A DNA stretch of 26,237 bases from Aquificota bacterium (GCA_015486015.1 WFSL01000043.1:1-26237); one strand, 5' to 3'. Numbered from the stretch's first letter, positions 1-7,083 are shown. The notes: generated by a model from the sequence alone, not told the origin. Made by a program: numbers and translations.

Positions 1-1201
1 CATCGTGGATGATCTGATCATAGGCCCTTTGTAGGAAGGTGGAATAGACTGCTACCACTGGCCTCAAGCCCTGGCTTGCCAGCCCTGCGGCAAAGGTAAC
101 GGCATGCTGTTCCGCTATCCCCACGTCGAAAAACCTCTCGGGAAACCTCTCTGCAAAGGGGGTGAGGCCTGTACCATCGGGCATGGCTGCAGTGATGGCC
201 ACCACCCTGCTGTCCAGCTCAGCCAGCTTCAGCAGCGCCTGGCTGAAGGCTGAGGTATAGGTCGTCCTCTTCTTATCCTTAGAGGCCCCCGTCTCCATAT
301 GGAAGGGGCCCACGCCATGAAAGCGGCGAGGTTCCCTCTCTGCTGGCTCATAACCCTTGCCCTTTTGGGTGAGCACATGGACCAAGATGGGTTCCCTTGC
401 CTTTTTCACCGCCTCCAAGGTTCGAATCAGTTCCCCAAGGTGATGACCCCTTACAGGGCCTACATATTTAAACCCTAATTCCTCAAAGAGGATGCCTGGG
501 GTGAAGAACCCCTTCAAGGACTCTTCTACCTTCTTAACTGCCCCAATGATCACTTCCCCCCCAAGCTTTCCCTTGGCCAGCCTCTTCACCTCTTCGCGGA
601 GGCGTAAGTATCCGGGATCGGCCAGCCTCCTGGAGAGATAGTGCGAAAGGGCACCTCTTGTGGGGGAGATGCACATCTCATTGTCATTGAGGATGACCAC
701 CAGATCCCTGTCTAACTGCCCTGCATGGTTTAGGCCTTCAAAGGCCAATCCTGCTGTCATAGAGCCATCACCTATCACAGCAATCACCTTGTGGCCCCTT
801 CCCTGGAGGTCCCTGGCCACTGCCATCCCTAAGGCTGCAGATATAGAAGTGGAGCTGTGCCCAGTAGCAAAGGCATCGTATGGGCTCTCCGAGGGCCTGG
901 GAAAACCTGAGATGCCCCCGTATTGCCGAAGGGTGTGAAAAAGCCTTCTCCTGCCTGTGATCAGCTTATGGGCGTAGGCCTGGTGGCCTACATCCCACAC
1001 AATCCTGTCCATAGGTGCATCAAAGACGTAGTGGAGGGCCAAGGTGAGCTCCACCACCCCTAAGCTTGGGGCCAGATGCCCCCCGGTTTGGGAGACCACC
1101 CGGAGTATCTCCTCTCGGATCTCCTGGGCCAATATGCCAAGCTCCTCAACACTCAGCTTTTTAAGGTCTGAGGGTGTGCAGATGCTATCCAGAAGCCTCA
1201 T
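1..1201 (-). CDS. dxs: 1-deoxy-D-xylulose-5-phosphate synthase, 3' part cut off by window edge
   Basis: The enzyme condenses pyruvate with glyceraldehyde 3-phosphate using thiamine diphosphate, the first step of the MEP isoprenoid pathway in the cytosol. About 400 N-terminal residues are visible from an ATG at 1201; translation begins [17 protein letters not shown]. The ThDP-binding stretch [19 protein letters not shown] and the family signatures [18 protein letters not shown] and [20 protein letters not shown] are all present. The second (Pyr) domain begins before the edge ([17 protein letters not shown]), and the C-terminal third lies outside the window. Its ATG overlaps the ispA stop as ATGA, so it is translationally coupled as the last visible gene of xseB-ispA-dxs. 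There is no sign of damage. The call is secure. Confidence 0.97.
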   Translation of the reverse strand, partial: MRLLDSICTPSDLKKLSVEELGILAQEIREEILRVVSQTGGHLAPSLGVVELTLALHYVFDAPMDRIVWDVGHQAYAHKLITGRRRLFHTLRQYGGISGFPRPSESPYDAFATGHSSTSISAALGMAVARDLQGRGHKVIAVIGDGSMTAGLAFEGLNHAGQLDRDLVVILNDNEMCISPTRGALSHYLSRRLADPGYLRLREEVKRLAKGKLGGEVIIGAVKKVEESLKGFFTPGILFEELGFKYVGPVRGHHLGELIRTLEAVKKAREPILVHVLTQKGKGYEPAEREPRRFHGVGPFHMETGASKDKKRTTYTSAFSQALLKLAELDSRVVAITAAMPDGTGLTPFAERFPERFFDVGIAEQHAVTFAAGLASQGLRPVVAVYSTFLQRAYDQIIHD

Positions 1202-2100
1202 TGCTCCCTCTCCACTATGTGATGGGCCAGCTCCCTGAGGAACCAAGCCCTATCACCCAACGGCCTTAAGGCAGCCACTGCACCCTCCACCAGCCCCAAA
1301 GCCCTCTTCTTAGAGGCCTCTATTCCGAAAAGGGCAGGGTAGGTGAGCTTTCCCCTCTCCATGTCCCTACCCACGGGCTTCCCCAGTTTCTCTGGATCCC
1401 CTTCGCACCCCAGGATGTCATCCACCACCTGGAAGGCCAACCCCACAAACCTCCCGTACTCCCTCAGTCTCTCTATCAAATCCCTATCTCCCCCTGCCAC
1501 AATGGCCCCAGCTTTGAGGGATGCCTCAATCAGGGCCACCGTCTTATGAGAGTGGATCCAGTTTAAGGTCTCCTCGCTCCCTTTCCCTGGACCCTCTGAC
1601 TCAAGATCCACCACCTGACCTCCCACCATCCCCAAGGGGCCAGCGGCATGGGCCACAGCCTTGATGGCCTCCAGGACCCTGGCAGGATTCACATAATCAG
1701 GATACAGGGAGATGTCACCCATCACCTGAAATGCCATCGTCAGCAGGGCATCACCCGTCAAGATAGCAATGGCCTCTCCAAAGACCCTGTGGCAGGTAGG
1801 TTTACCCCTCCTGAAATCGTCATTGTCCATGGCTGGGAGATCGTCGTGGATCAGGGAGTAGGTATGTATCATCTCAATGCCACAGGCGATAGGCAGCGCA
1901 TCCTTCACCTCCCCGCCTGCTACCTCCGCTGCCGCCAAGGCAAGCACTGGTCTGATCCTTTTGCCCCCTGCAAAGACGCTGTATCGCATGGCCTTATGGA
2001 GGCTTGGGGGGTAGGCATACTCCAAGGGGAGGTACTCATTCAGTGTCTCCTCTATCAGGGCTGCCCTCTCCCTCCAGTAGCTCAGGGCTTTAGGCGTCAA
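1198..2100 (-). CDS. ispA: Polyprenyl (farnesyl/geranylgeranyl) diphosphate synthase
   Basis: A 300-residue class I trans-prenyltransferase that would extend DMAPP/GPP with IPP to C15 or C20 diphosphates. The first Asp-rich motif is [19 protein letters not shown] (the longer DDxxxxD form of bacterial FPP synthases) and the second is [29 protein letters not shown] near residue 47 is the usual IPP-binding loop. The length is normal for IspA. The start is a TTG at 2100 preceded by GGGAG with an 8-nt spacing; no in-frame ATG sits nearby. The TTG overlaps the stop of a 43-codon ORF (TTGA), and the gene's own stop overlaps the dxs start (ATGA). The position between xseB and dxs supports a farnesyl diphosphate role. 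Chain length cannot be decided by eye. Confidence 0.95.
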   Translation of the reverse strand: MTPKALSYWRERAALIEETLNEYLPLEYAYPPSLHKAMRYSVFAGGKRIRPVLALAAAEVAGGEVKDALPIACGIEMIHTYSLIHDDLPAMDNDDFRRGKPTCHRVFGEAIAILTGDALLTMAFQVMGDISLYPDYVNPARVLEAIKAVAHAAGPLGMVGGQVVDLESEGPGKGSEETLNWIHSHKTVALIEASLKAGAIVAGGDRDLIERLREYGRFVGLAFQVVDDILGCEGDPEKLGKPVGRDMERGKLTYPALFGIEASKKRALGLVEGAVAALRPLGDRAWFLRELAHHIVEREQ

Positions 2101-2228
2101 CTTGCATTCTCCCTTTCATAGACCACCATTACCAAGTCTAATATGCCTCTACACCTCATAGACCCTTGAAGCCTCCGCCTCAGCAGCTCTCGAACAGTGT
2201 TGAGATAATCCTCAAGATAAGGCGGCAT
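2097..2228 (-). CDS. Possible 43-residue small protein between xseB and ispA
   Basis: Reading from ATG at 2228 gives an open frame of 43 codons that fills the gap between xseB and ispA exactly. It overlaps the last 17 bp of xseB, and its TGA overlaps the ispA TTG start as TTGA. The product starts MPPYLEDYLNTVRELLRRR and ends [10 protein letters not shown]; it looks like one basic amphipathic helix followed by a hydrophobic stretch (ILDLVMVV). The only upstream purine run is GAAGAGG directly next to the ATG, which is a poor ribosome binding site, so expression would depend on coupling to xseB. I do not recognise a family. It could be a chance open frame whose translation merely keeps ribosomes moving into ispA. 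Confidence 0.4.
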   Translation of the reverse strand: MPPYLEDYLNTVRELLRRRLQGSMRCRGILDLVMVVYERENAS

Positions 2229-2457
2229 CCTCTTCATCTTCCGCATCAGGGAAGGGGACCCTCCTTGACTTTCCATCCTTGTGAAGCAGCATCTCTATCT
2301 TAGCCTCAGCCGCCCCAAGAAGGGCCTCACACCTCTTAAGCAATTCCATCCCCTCTTGAAAGAGGGCGAGGGACTCCTCCAGAGAAAGATTACCCTTCTC
2401 CAAGAGCCCCACCACCTCTTCCAGCCGCTTAAAGGCCTCTTCAAAAGAGAGCTCCAT
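2212..2457 (-). CDS. xseB: Exodeoxyribonuclease VII small subunit
   Basis: An 81-residue protein from ATG 2457. It matches XseB, the small subunit that packs with XseA to degrade single-stranded DNA to oligonucleotides. The family core is clear: SFEEAFKRLEEVVGLLEKGN, then LSLEESLALFQEGMELLKRC, forming a helical hairpin, with a normal acidic tail (DAEDEEDAALS). The upstream alternative start at 2490 is rejected because GGGAGGAAAC sits directly before 2457. It is the first gene of the minus-strand cluster leading to ispA and dxs, an arrangement common in Proteobacteria and Desulfobacterota. No xseA is visible in the window. Confidence 0.93.
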   Translation of the reverse strand: MELSFEEAFKRLEEVVGLLEKGNLSLEESLALFQEGMELLKRCEALLGAAEAKIEMLLHKDGKSRRVPFPDAEDEEDAALS

Positions 2458-2617
2458 GTTTCCTCCCTTAGGTGCCTGACCATATACCACCGAAGACCAC
2501 CTTTGTCACCCTCAAGTGCACCTCCTGAGAGAAGGGGTTCTCTAAAGTACTGGTTTGAGCTAAAAAACTAAAGCTTAACCTGGAAAAGACGAGGGGACCG
2601 CCTGAGCAGGTGGGGGT

Positions 2618-3871
2618 ATGAAGAAGGTTGGCCTATACATAATTGCTCTTCTTCTTGCTTTCAGTGGTGCTACGATCATCAGTGCCCTCTGGACATACAA
2701 CCTCTCTTTGCAGGCGGCGCGTGGAAACTTGAAGACGGCCGCTACAAATATAGCCATAAACCTGGACTTCACCCTTAATCACCTTGGCCTCAGGAGGCAC
2801 TACTTTCAGAAGCTGGTGGCATCGGGTGAATGGGAGGCAGTGGCCTTCCTTGCACTGTATGAAAAGGGGGGAACCGTGCGGCTCCACTCCAATCCGGATC
2901 TCATCGGCACGAAGGAGGATGTCCCCTTTGTGAATAAGGTGTTTCGCATGGGTATCCCACTGGAACACGTCTCAACCCTTAAGACAGGTGAAAAGGTTTA
3001 CATACTGGACTACCCGGTGCAACTAAGGGTTGGCAAAAAGGCGGGGGTATATGTGCTACGTATAGCCCTCCACAGGTATCCATCCTTGGGGGTGGTGCGG
3101 AGGGCCCGTGTCCATCTCACATTATCGCTGGCTGGGGTAGGGGTGGTGTGGCTCCTGAGCTTCCTCCTTCTCTTCTATATGGGTCGAAGTTACAGGATGG
3201 AGCGCGAGCTTGGGGAACAGAAGAGACTGGCCCTCTTAGGTGAGATGGCCGCTGTGCTGGCACACGAGATAAGGAACCCCTTGGGGAGCATCAAGGGATT
3301 CGCCCAGTTCCTTATGGAAAAGAAGGGGGAGGCGGACCCTGAGAGGGAGTATCTCCAGACGATGGTGAGAGAGAGTGTGAGACTGGAGAAGCTGGTGAAC
3401 GACCTCCTCTCATACGCTCGCCAGGAAGAGCCCACCGTCTCCACCTTTTTGGCTGCTGAGCTCCTACGCGAGTGTGCAAGTCAGACGGTGGAATCCGCAA
3501 AGGGCCAAGGCATACATATCCAGGTGGAGGCCCCTGAGGGCCTCTATCTCCATACCGATAGGGACAAGCTCAAACAGATAATTTTGAACCTCATGCAGAA
3601 TAGTGTGGAGGCTGCCGAGCAGACAGATACCATAAAGGTGAGTGCTGGAAAGAAGGAGAAGATGGCATTTATCAGGATTGAAGATAGGGGGAGGGGCATG
3701 GAGAGGGATACCCTCCAGAGGATCTTCCAGCCATTCTTCACCACCAAGAGCCAGGGTACTGGACTGGGGTTGGCCATTGTGAAGAGGCTTTTGGATCAAT
3801 TGGGGGGAGGGATCCATGTTGAGAGCAAGCCCGGAGTGGGCACAACGGTGGAAATTACCATACCATTATGA
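2618..3871 (+). CDS. Membrane sensor histidine kinase (NtrB/ZraS-like)
   Basis: A 417-residue two-component sensor. A first membrane helix at about 4-26 and a second at about 168-188 enclose a roughly 140-residue extracytoplasmic sensing region. The HisKA helix carries the phospho-acceptor His216 in HEIRNPLGSIKGFAQF. The ATPase domain shows the N box (NLMQNSVEAAEQ, about 324-335), G1 (DRGRGME, 356-362), the F box and G2 (FFTTKSQGTGLGLAIVKRL). The motif set and NPLGSIKGFAQ resemble kinases of NtrC-family (sigma-54) systems. GGTGGGGG precedes the ATG. No response regulator is adjacent; the one at 20497 is NarL-type and unlikely to be the partner. It is divergent from xseB across 160 bp that hold a 6-bp hairpin (AGAGAA-GGGG-TTCTCT). 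The ligand is unknown. Confidence 0.9.
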   Translation: MKKVGLYIIALLLAFSGATIISALWTYNLSLQAARGNLKTAATNIAINLDFTLNHLGLRRHYFQKLVASGEWEAVAFLALYEKGGTVRLHSNPDLIGTKEDVPFVNKVFRMGIPLEHVSTLKTGEKVYILDYPVQLRVGKKAGVYVLRIALHRYPSLGVVRRARVHLTLSLAGVGVVWLLSFLLLFYMGRSYRMERELGEQKRLALLGEMAAVLAHEIRNPLGSIKGFAQFLMEKKGEADPEREYLQTMVRESVRLEKLVNDLLSYARQEEPTVSTFLAAELLRECASQTVESAKGQGIHIQVEAPEGLYLHTDRDKLKQIILNLMQNSVEAAEQTDTIKVSAGKKEKMAFIRIEDRGRGMERDTLQRIFQPFFTTKSQGTGLGLAIVKRLLDQLGGGIHVESKPGVGTTVEITIPL

Positions 3872-3880
3872 AACAAAACA

Positions 3881-3965
3881 TGGTGCGAGAGGCGGGACTC
3901 GAACCCGCACGCCCGAAGGCACTGGATCCTAAGTCCAGCGCGTCTGCCACTTCCGCCACTCTCGC
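3881..3965 (-). tRNA. tRNA-Leu (anticodon UAG)
   Basis: A class II tRNA with a long variable arm. The acceptor stem GCGAGAG pairs with CTCTCGC, followed by discriminator A and an encoded CCA (3881-3883). The D-arm starts TGGCGGAA as in bacterial tRNA-Leu. The anticodon stem CTGGA/TCCAG encloses the loop CTTAGGA, giving UAG, which reads CUA/CUN. The T-arm GGGTTCGAGTCCC is intact. It sits 9 bp beyond the histidine kinase stop on the opposite strand. Confidence 0.96.
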
Positions 3966-3994
3966 ACTGGAAGTAAAGTGGCTGTCTGAGGGGA

Positions 3995-4023
3995 TTTATA
4001 CGGCCTTGAGAAGGTAAAGGCAA
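3995..4023 (-). promoter_or_regulatory. Sigma-70-type promoter for tRNA-Leu
   Basis: On the minus strand a -35 TTGCCT (4018-4023) is followed after exactly 17 nt by a -10 TATAAA (3995-4000), about 30 nt before the mature tRNA 5' end. The spacing and position fit a housekeeping promoter for the tRNA alone. Confidence 0.65.
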
Positions 4024-4077
4024 GACGGCGAAAATAGGCAAAAATGGGCAAAATCGGACCGGTTTTGTCAGAATCTC

Positions 4078-4152
4078 TTAGTAGCTCCCTACCAGTTCCA
4101 CCATTTGCCTCTTGAACTCCTGGATATGGCTTTCTCGTGTGAGTTGTTTCAA
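4078..4152 (-). pseudogene. Short IS3-type orfA-like transposase scrap
   Basis: A minus-strand frame of 24 codons contains TRESHIQEFKRQMVELVGSY and then stops. EFKRQMVELV matches the first helix of IS3/IS911-type OrfA helix-turn-helix proteins. The remaining roughly 70 residues, orfB and terminal inverted repeats are absent. It lies directly downstream of the cas1 remnant and may mark the junction that cut it. The match is short, so the call is tentative. Confidence 0.35.
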
Positions 4153-4177
4153 TCGCCCTCAGACTCTTACCAGTTCT

Positions 4178-4720
4178 TCAACCTTGAATACGAAAGCAAC
4201 GCCGGAAGTTTGTCTTTTCACCGGTTCGAGGATAAGTGAACTCCTTGTTAGCCACCTTTTTATACTCGGTGAAATAGCACTTTAGGGCGGTCCGTTTCAG
4301 GTACATAGAACCGGAAGGCTTGTGAAAGTAAAAGTCATTTTCCGTCAGGACCCGGTTGTTGATAAGCTTTAAGGTGAGCCTATCCACTATGGGGCTCCTG
4401 AACTCTTCTAACAGGTCTGCGGCCAGTGAAGGACGTCCATATTTAGACTTATGAAAGAAGCCGATATAGGGATCAAAGCCTATACCATCGAGGAGAGAGG
4501 CAATTTCATTGGAGGCCAGAGTGTAGCCAAATGAGAGAAGTGTATTCACAGGGTGGCATGTTCCAGCTTGAACTCCCCAGTGATTCCGGGGGGATGTATC
4601 CACCTTGAGGTGAAGATCGCCATGCCAGAGCCAGGGTGCCGGACGAGGTAGGGAGTTTAGGCTATAATATGCAGCCACAGGGCCTGCTGCGTCATGGGGG
4701 TACAGGGTAAAACACCACAA
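4178..4720 (-). pseudogene. cas1: Decayed cas1 (CRISPR integrase) C-terminal part
   Basis: Residues 56-130 of this frame are unmistakably Cas1 helical domain: HPVNTLLSFGYTLASNEI, then GFDPYIGFFHKSKYGRPSLA, then DLLEEFRSPIVDRLTLKLIN. The metal-binding His (GFFH, residue 90) and acidic residues (DLLEEF, about 102-107) persist. The usual glutamate of the conserved EG element appears changed in DAAGPVAAYYSLN. The Arg-rich stretch before DPVN is scrambled. The whole N-terminal beta domain is missing: 180 residues against about 330 normally. Past the stop, VEELVRV in another frame (about 4153-4176) continues the Cas1 C-terminus, indicating a frameshift. No cas2, effector gene or repeat array is near. 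It is a dead remnant, bounded upstream by istB debris and downstream by the orfA-like scrap. Confidence 0.75.
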
Positions 4721-4796
4721 GGTGGGCAGGTTCCTATCTGCATCTCTCCTATCCCAGCTCCCATTGAGCAGGGGAGGCGGTAGCTACTCAGACACC

Positions 4797-5040
4797 ATGA
4801 AATCTCCGGTGGAGATTCAGTTACTCACCCTGGACGACTGGGGGCTAAACCAGCTCACGAGATCCGAGGCCTCGGACCTTTTGGAAGTGATAGAAGACAG
4901 GGACCTCCTCATAGGGGACGGGACCGTACAAGGTTTACCCTTTTATAAGCCAGGCATCCATAGATGCCTGGCATCAGGGCCGATGTCATACTGGACAGGC
5001 TGACGCACAATGCCTACTGGGTTAAATCCAAACTTTTAAA
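4797..5040 (+). pseudogene. istB: Decayed IS21-family helper ATPase (istB) remnant
   Basis: The ATG frame at 4797 reads IQLLTLDDWGLNQLTRSEAS then DLLEVIEDR, the Walker B and following helix of IstB AAA+ transposition helper proteins. After this the normal R-S-T-I-I-T-S-Q-L-P segment is missing. A fragment LIGDGT resembles the family IGDPT, and from 4979 another frame gives ADVILDRLTHNAYWVKSK, the expected family ending. The gene therefore carries a deletion, a small insertion holding a hairpin (4949-4972) and a frameshift, and the N-terminal Walker A part is lost. No istA or IS ends were found. The remnant ends just before the promoter of the DUF3793 operon. Confidence 0.7.
4949..4972. repeat. 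Perfect 10-bp inverted repeat inside the istB remnant
   Basis: GCCAGGCATC, a CATA loop, then GATGCCTGGC. It lies within the part of istB that does not match the family, between the IGDGT and ADVILDR segments. It may be a small palindromic insertion rather than a functional terminator, as no T-run follows. Confidence 0.6.
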
Positions 5041-5047
5041 AAAGCCC

Positions 5048-5084
5048 TTGACAGGGTTTCCTGCTTTTGTTAGTCTTAACTAAC
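5048..5084 (+). promoter_or_regulatory. Promoter with overlapping palindromic operator (site 1)
   Basis: A perfect -35 TTGACA (5048-5053) is followed after 17 nt by a weak -10, TAGTCT (5071-5076). The palindrome GTTAGTCTTAACTAAC (5069-5084) covers the -10, the classic place for a repressor site. The palindrome forms the centre of a longer inverted repeat (5054-5099). It drives toward the DUF3793 gene 105 bp downstream. The shape resembles DtxR/IdeR-type metalloregulator boxes, which are TTAG/CTAA dyads, but the regulator is not identified. Confidence 0.5.
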
Positions 5085-5099
5085 AAAAGCAGGAAACCC
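5054..5099. repeat. Perfect 20-bp inverted repeat, 6-nt loop
   Basis: The left arm 5054-5073 and right arm 5080-5099 are exact reverse complements around TCTTAA. In RNA it would form a 20-bp hairpin at the very 5' end of the DUF3793 transcript; in DNA it contains operator site 1. No T-run follows, so it is not a standard intrinsic terminator. Confidence 0.85.
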
Positions 5100-5157
5100 A
5101 AAGTAGCCAGAGACAGGCAAGAGATAGATAGGCCTAGAGAGTAGTTTTTGGAAGAAA

Positions 5158-5175
5158 AGTTAGTTTAATCTAACT
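5158..5175 (+). promoter_or_regulatory. Second palindromic operator-like site (site 2)
   Basis: AGTTAG-TTTAAT-CTAACT is a perfect 6-bp dyad ending 14 nt before the DUF3793 ATG and next to its GGAGG. Its 16-bp core agrees with site 1 (5069-5084) at 13 of 16 positions. Two matching dyads centred 90 bp apart suggest one regulator binding twice, possibly with looping. This is inferred from symmetry and similarity only. Confidence 0.45.
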
Positions 5176-5189
5176 ATTTGGAGGAAAAC

Positions 5190-5933
5190 ATGAGTATCAA
5201 GGAGCTGGTGCAGCGCAACGCCGCCGAAGACGTGATAAAAGTGGGGCCGGACACCTGGATGATCCTTAGTAAAGAGGGATGGTATCTCTGGGACAAAGCC
5301 CAATGCAACGCACCAAAGAAGGTTCCTATCTCAAAGGACATAGACATCCCTGTTTTGAAGCTCATCTACTTACTGTCTCCCACACTGATGGGCATAAAAC
5401 CGGCCACAACCATCACTATTATAGCCTGGAAGGAAGGAAGAAGCCTAAACCTCAATACGTGGAGGAAACACAAAAGAGAAATAATGGATCAGTTCTATCC
5501 TGTAAAAGAATTGGCGCTTATCAGAAGGGAAAACAGCGAACTTGTCCTCTTTTACAACCCACTGCCCCTAAAAAGACTCCTGGCAGAAAGGGACATCTCC
5601 ACCTTCTACCAGCACCTAAAGTATCCATTAGATTCTCTGGGAGCATTTTTAGAAAATCTAAAGGAAAGATGCAAAGTAAGCGGCGCCCTTCCCCCTGAAA
5701 GCGGGGTTGTACTGGGCATTCCACTCAGGGATGTTAAGGGCTACATGGGCATTAGCAAAGACAGCTTATGCACTGTAAGAGGATGGAAAATGTTTGGAAA
5801 TCCTGACAAATCATTAAGGGTATACAGACTATACAAAGAAGCACAGCAAAGAACCACTGAACTTATAAAGAAGATGCCTCTAACTCAGGTGATAGACGAA
5901 CTAAAAACAGGGAGCATGGGAGTTGAGGTATGA
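5190..5933 (+). CDS. DUF3793 family protein
   Basis: A 247-residue cytosolic protein starting MSIKELVQRNAAEDVIKVGP. The start at 5190 is chosen over TTG 5178 because TTGGAGGAAAAC lies directly before it. The family hallmark is in the C-terminal half: ESGVVLGIPLRDVKGYMGIS followed by CTVRGWKMFGNPDKSLRVY, matching the conserved GYP-x-DVxGF and C-x-G-x-WKVY pattern of DUF3793. LKLIYLLSPTLMGIKPATT fits the family N-terminus. The function is unknown; in other anaerobes, members are often found near DUF2325, flavodoxin and iron-transport genes. It is the first gene of a three-gene operon and overlaps the next start by ATGA. Codon use is visibly more A-rich than in the flanking housekeeping genes, suggesting transfer. 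Confidence 0.75.
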   Translation: MSIKELVQRNAAEDVIKVGPDTWMILSKEGWYLWDKAQCNAPKKVPISKDIDIPVLKLIYLLSPTLMGIKPATTITIIAWKEGRSLNLNTWRKHKREIMDQFYPVKELALIRRENSELVLFYNPLPLKRLLAERDISTFYQHLKYPLDSLGAFLENLKERCKVSGALPPESGVVLGIPLRDVKGYMGISKDSLCTVRGWKMFGNPDKSLRVYRLYKEAQQRTTELIKKMPLTQVIDELKTGSMGVEV

Positions 5934-6241
5934 GTGTACTCATTATCGGCGCAGACTACATAGAGAGCATAAGGAAAGAGCTTCAAAAAAGAGGCATTGG
6001 GGAGATTTATCACGTGCCAGGTAGGAAGGCATCTGAAGAAAGAAAGAGGAAGATTCCTAAAAAGGTGGATCTCATTCTAGTCTTGTGCGATTATTTGAAT
6101 CACAATACTCTAAAAAGTCTAAAAAAACAAGCGAAAAAAGATAAAATTCCCATAATATTTTCCAGAAGGAGCCTGGGTCACGTAATAAAAGCTCTCGAGC
6201 AATTGGAAAGAAAAGGCCATTACTGTAGTTGTTCAACATAA
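5930..6241 (+). CDS. DUF2325 domain protein
   Basis: A 103-residue protein starting MSVLIIGADYIESIRKELQK. It matches DUF2325, a small Rossmann-like fold: an opening strand VLIIGAD, then HVPGRKASEERKRKIPKKVD, LILVLCDYLNHNTLKSLKKQ, then AKKDKIPIIFSRRSLGHVIK. The DYLNHN and SRRS segments are the conserved family positions. There is no enzyme assignment. It begins inside the DUF3793 stop (ATGA), so the two proteins are probably made in a fixed ratio. The end is Cys-containing (HYCSCST), which could bind metal, though that is speculative. The HD-GYP gene follows after 34 bp. Confidence 0.8.
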   Translation: MSVLIIGADYIESIRKELQKRGIGEIYHVPGRKASEERKRKIPKKVDLILVLCDYLNHNTLKSLKKQAKKDKIPIIFSRRSLGHVIKALEQLERKGHYCSCST

Positions 6242-6275
6242 TCCTAAAAAAGAATAGCCACCAGAGAGAAAGTAA

Positions 6276-6944
6276 ATGAGGATAACCGAAAAAGAGAAAA
6301 ACATCGAGTTCCTTAGGCAAGGCTTCATCCTCTATGATGCCCACGACTTAGTGGAAGCCGTAGGTTCTGTAGCGGACATGCGAGACCATTACACCTATGG
6401 GCATTCCATCCGAGTAGGAAACGCCAGCCAAAAGATGGCAGAGTTACTAGGATTGAGTTCTCATGAGATCGAAAATATCCACCTGGCAGGTCACCTACAC
6501 GACATCGGCAAGGTGGCTCTACCAGATTCCATCTTATTTAAGCAAGAAAAGCTCAGTCTTCAGGAGTTTGAGAGAATAAAAGAACACCCTGTTACAGGGT
6601 ATAGAGTGCTCTGCAAATTAAAAGGATTTGAGAGAATAAGCCTGTACGTGTTACACCACCACGAAAGATACGATGGAAAAGGCTATCCAGAAGGGTTGAA
6701 GGGACCCGATATCCCTCTGGGCTCTAGAATAATTTCAATTGCTGACGCAGTAGATGCAATGCTGTCAGACAGACCTTACAGAAAGGCACTAACTATAGAA
6801 AAGGTCATAGAGGAGGTCGAAAAGCAAAAATGGAAACAGTTCGACCCAGAACTGGTTACGCTGTTTCTTGATGAGATAGACATATTGACACCCTACTTCT
6901 CAAGGGACAAGGTGCTATTCCAGCCTAAGCTCTCCGGTGATTAA
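6276..6944 (+). CDS. HD-GYP domain phosphodiesterase
   Basis: A 222-residue stand-alone HD-GYP protein, predicted to hydrolyse cyclic di-GMP or a related cyclic dinucleotide in the cytosol. All metal-site motifs are visible: H43 in YTYGHSIRV, HLHDIGK with H75-D76, H104 in KEHPVTGY, HHE at 128-130, DGKGYP with GYP at 136-138, and SIADAVDAMLSDRPYR with D157. The domain fills almost the whole protein, with a short N-terminal helix and no receiver, PAS or membrane segment, so any signal input must come from a partner. It sits 34 bp after DUF2325 in the same A-rich block; the ribosome binding site is weak (GAGAGAAAG). The unusual feature is the partnership with DUF3793 and DUF2325. Confidence 0.9.
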   Translation: MRITEKEKNIEFLRQGFILYDAHDLVEAVGSVADMRDHYTYGHSIRVGNASQKMAELLGLSSHEIENIHLAGHLHDIGKVALPDSILFKQEKLSLQEFERIKEHPVTGYRVLCKLKGFERISLYVLHHHERYDGKGYPEGLKGPDIPLGSRIISIADAVDAMLSDRPYRKALTIEKVIEEVEKQKWKQFDPELVTLFLDEIDILTPYFSRDKVLFQPKLSGD

Positions 6945-7047
6945 AAAGATCGCGGGCCAGGCCAGCCTATTGGCCACCGCCCTTTTGGTTAGGCGGGGGA
7001 TATCGGCCTTCAACATGTTTCTGGACAGGCTCAACGTGTGTCCTTAA
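6937..7047 (+). other. Short unassigned open frame after HD-GYP, probably a gene scrap
   Basis: A GTG at 6937 overlapping the HD-GYP stop opens 36 codons containing KKIAGQASLLATALLVRRG and ending NMFLDRLNVCP. The base composition turns abruptly GC-richer than in the HD-GYP gene, and no ribosome binding site is visible. It looks like the end of an older gene brought to this junction. I do not recognise it. Confidence 0.25.
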
Positions 7048-7083
7048 AAGCCACGAAGGTGTCAAAAAGCCACGAAGGTGTCA
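7046..7083. repeat. 19-bp perfect tandem duplication
   Basis: AAAAGCCACGAAGGTGTCA occurs twice head to tail (7046-7064 and 7065-7083). The second unit runs directly into the REP-like motif at 7077. Confidence 0.85.

Noticed and set aside
660-938. Plus-strand open frames across dxs, ispA and other strong genes
   Set aside because: They lie antisense to well-conserved enzymes, with no ribosome binding sites or family motifs.
3881-3965. tRNA-Leu as an integration (att) site for the debris zone
   Set aside because: The zone lies on the tRNA's 5' side, whereas integrases normally recombine at the 3' end. No repeat of the tRNA 3' end was seen at the other border.
4143-4180. GTTTCAATC-type sequence near cas1 as a possible leftover CRISPR repeat
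   Set aside because: It occurs only once, with no spaced second copy. The bases are better explained as the end of the cas1 frame and the orfA-like scrap.
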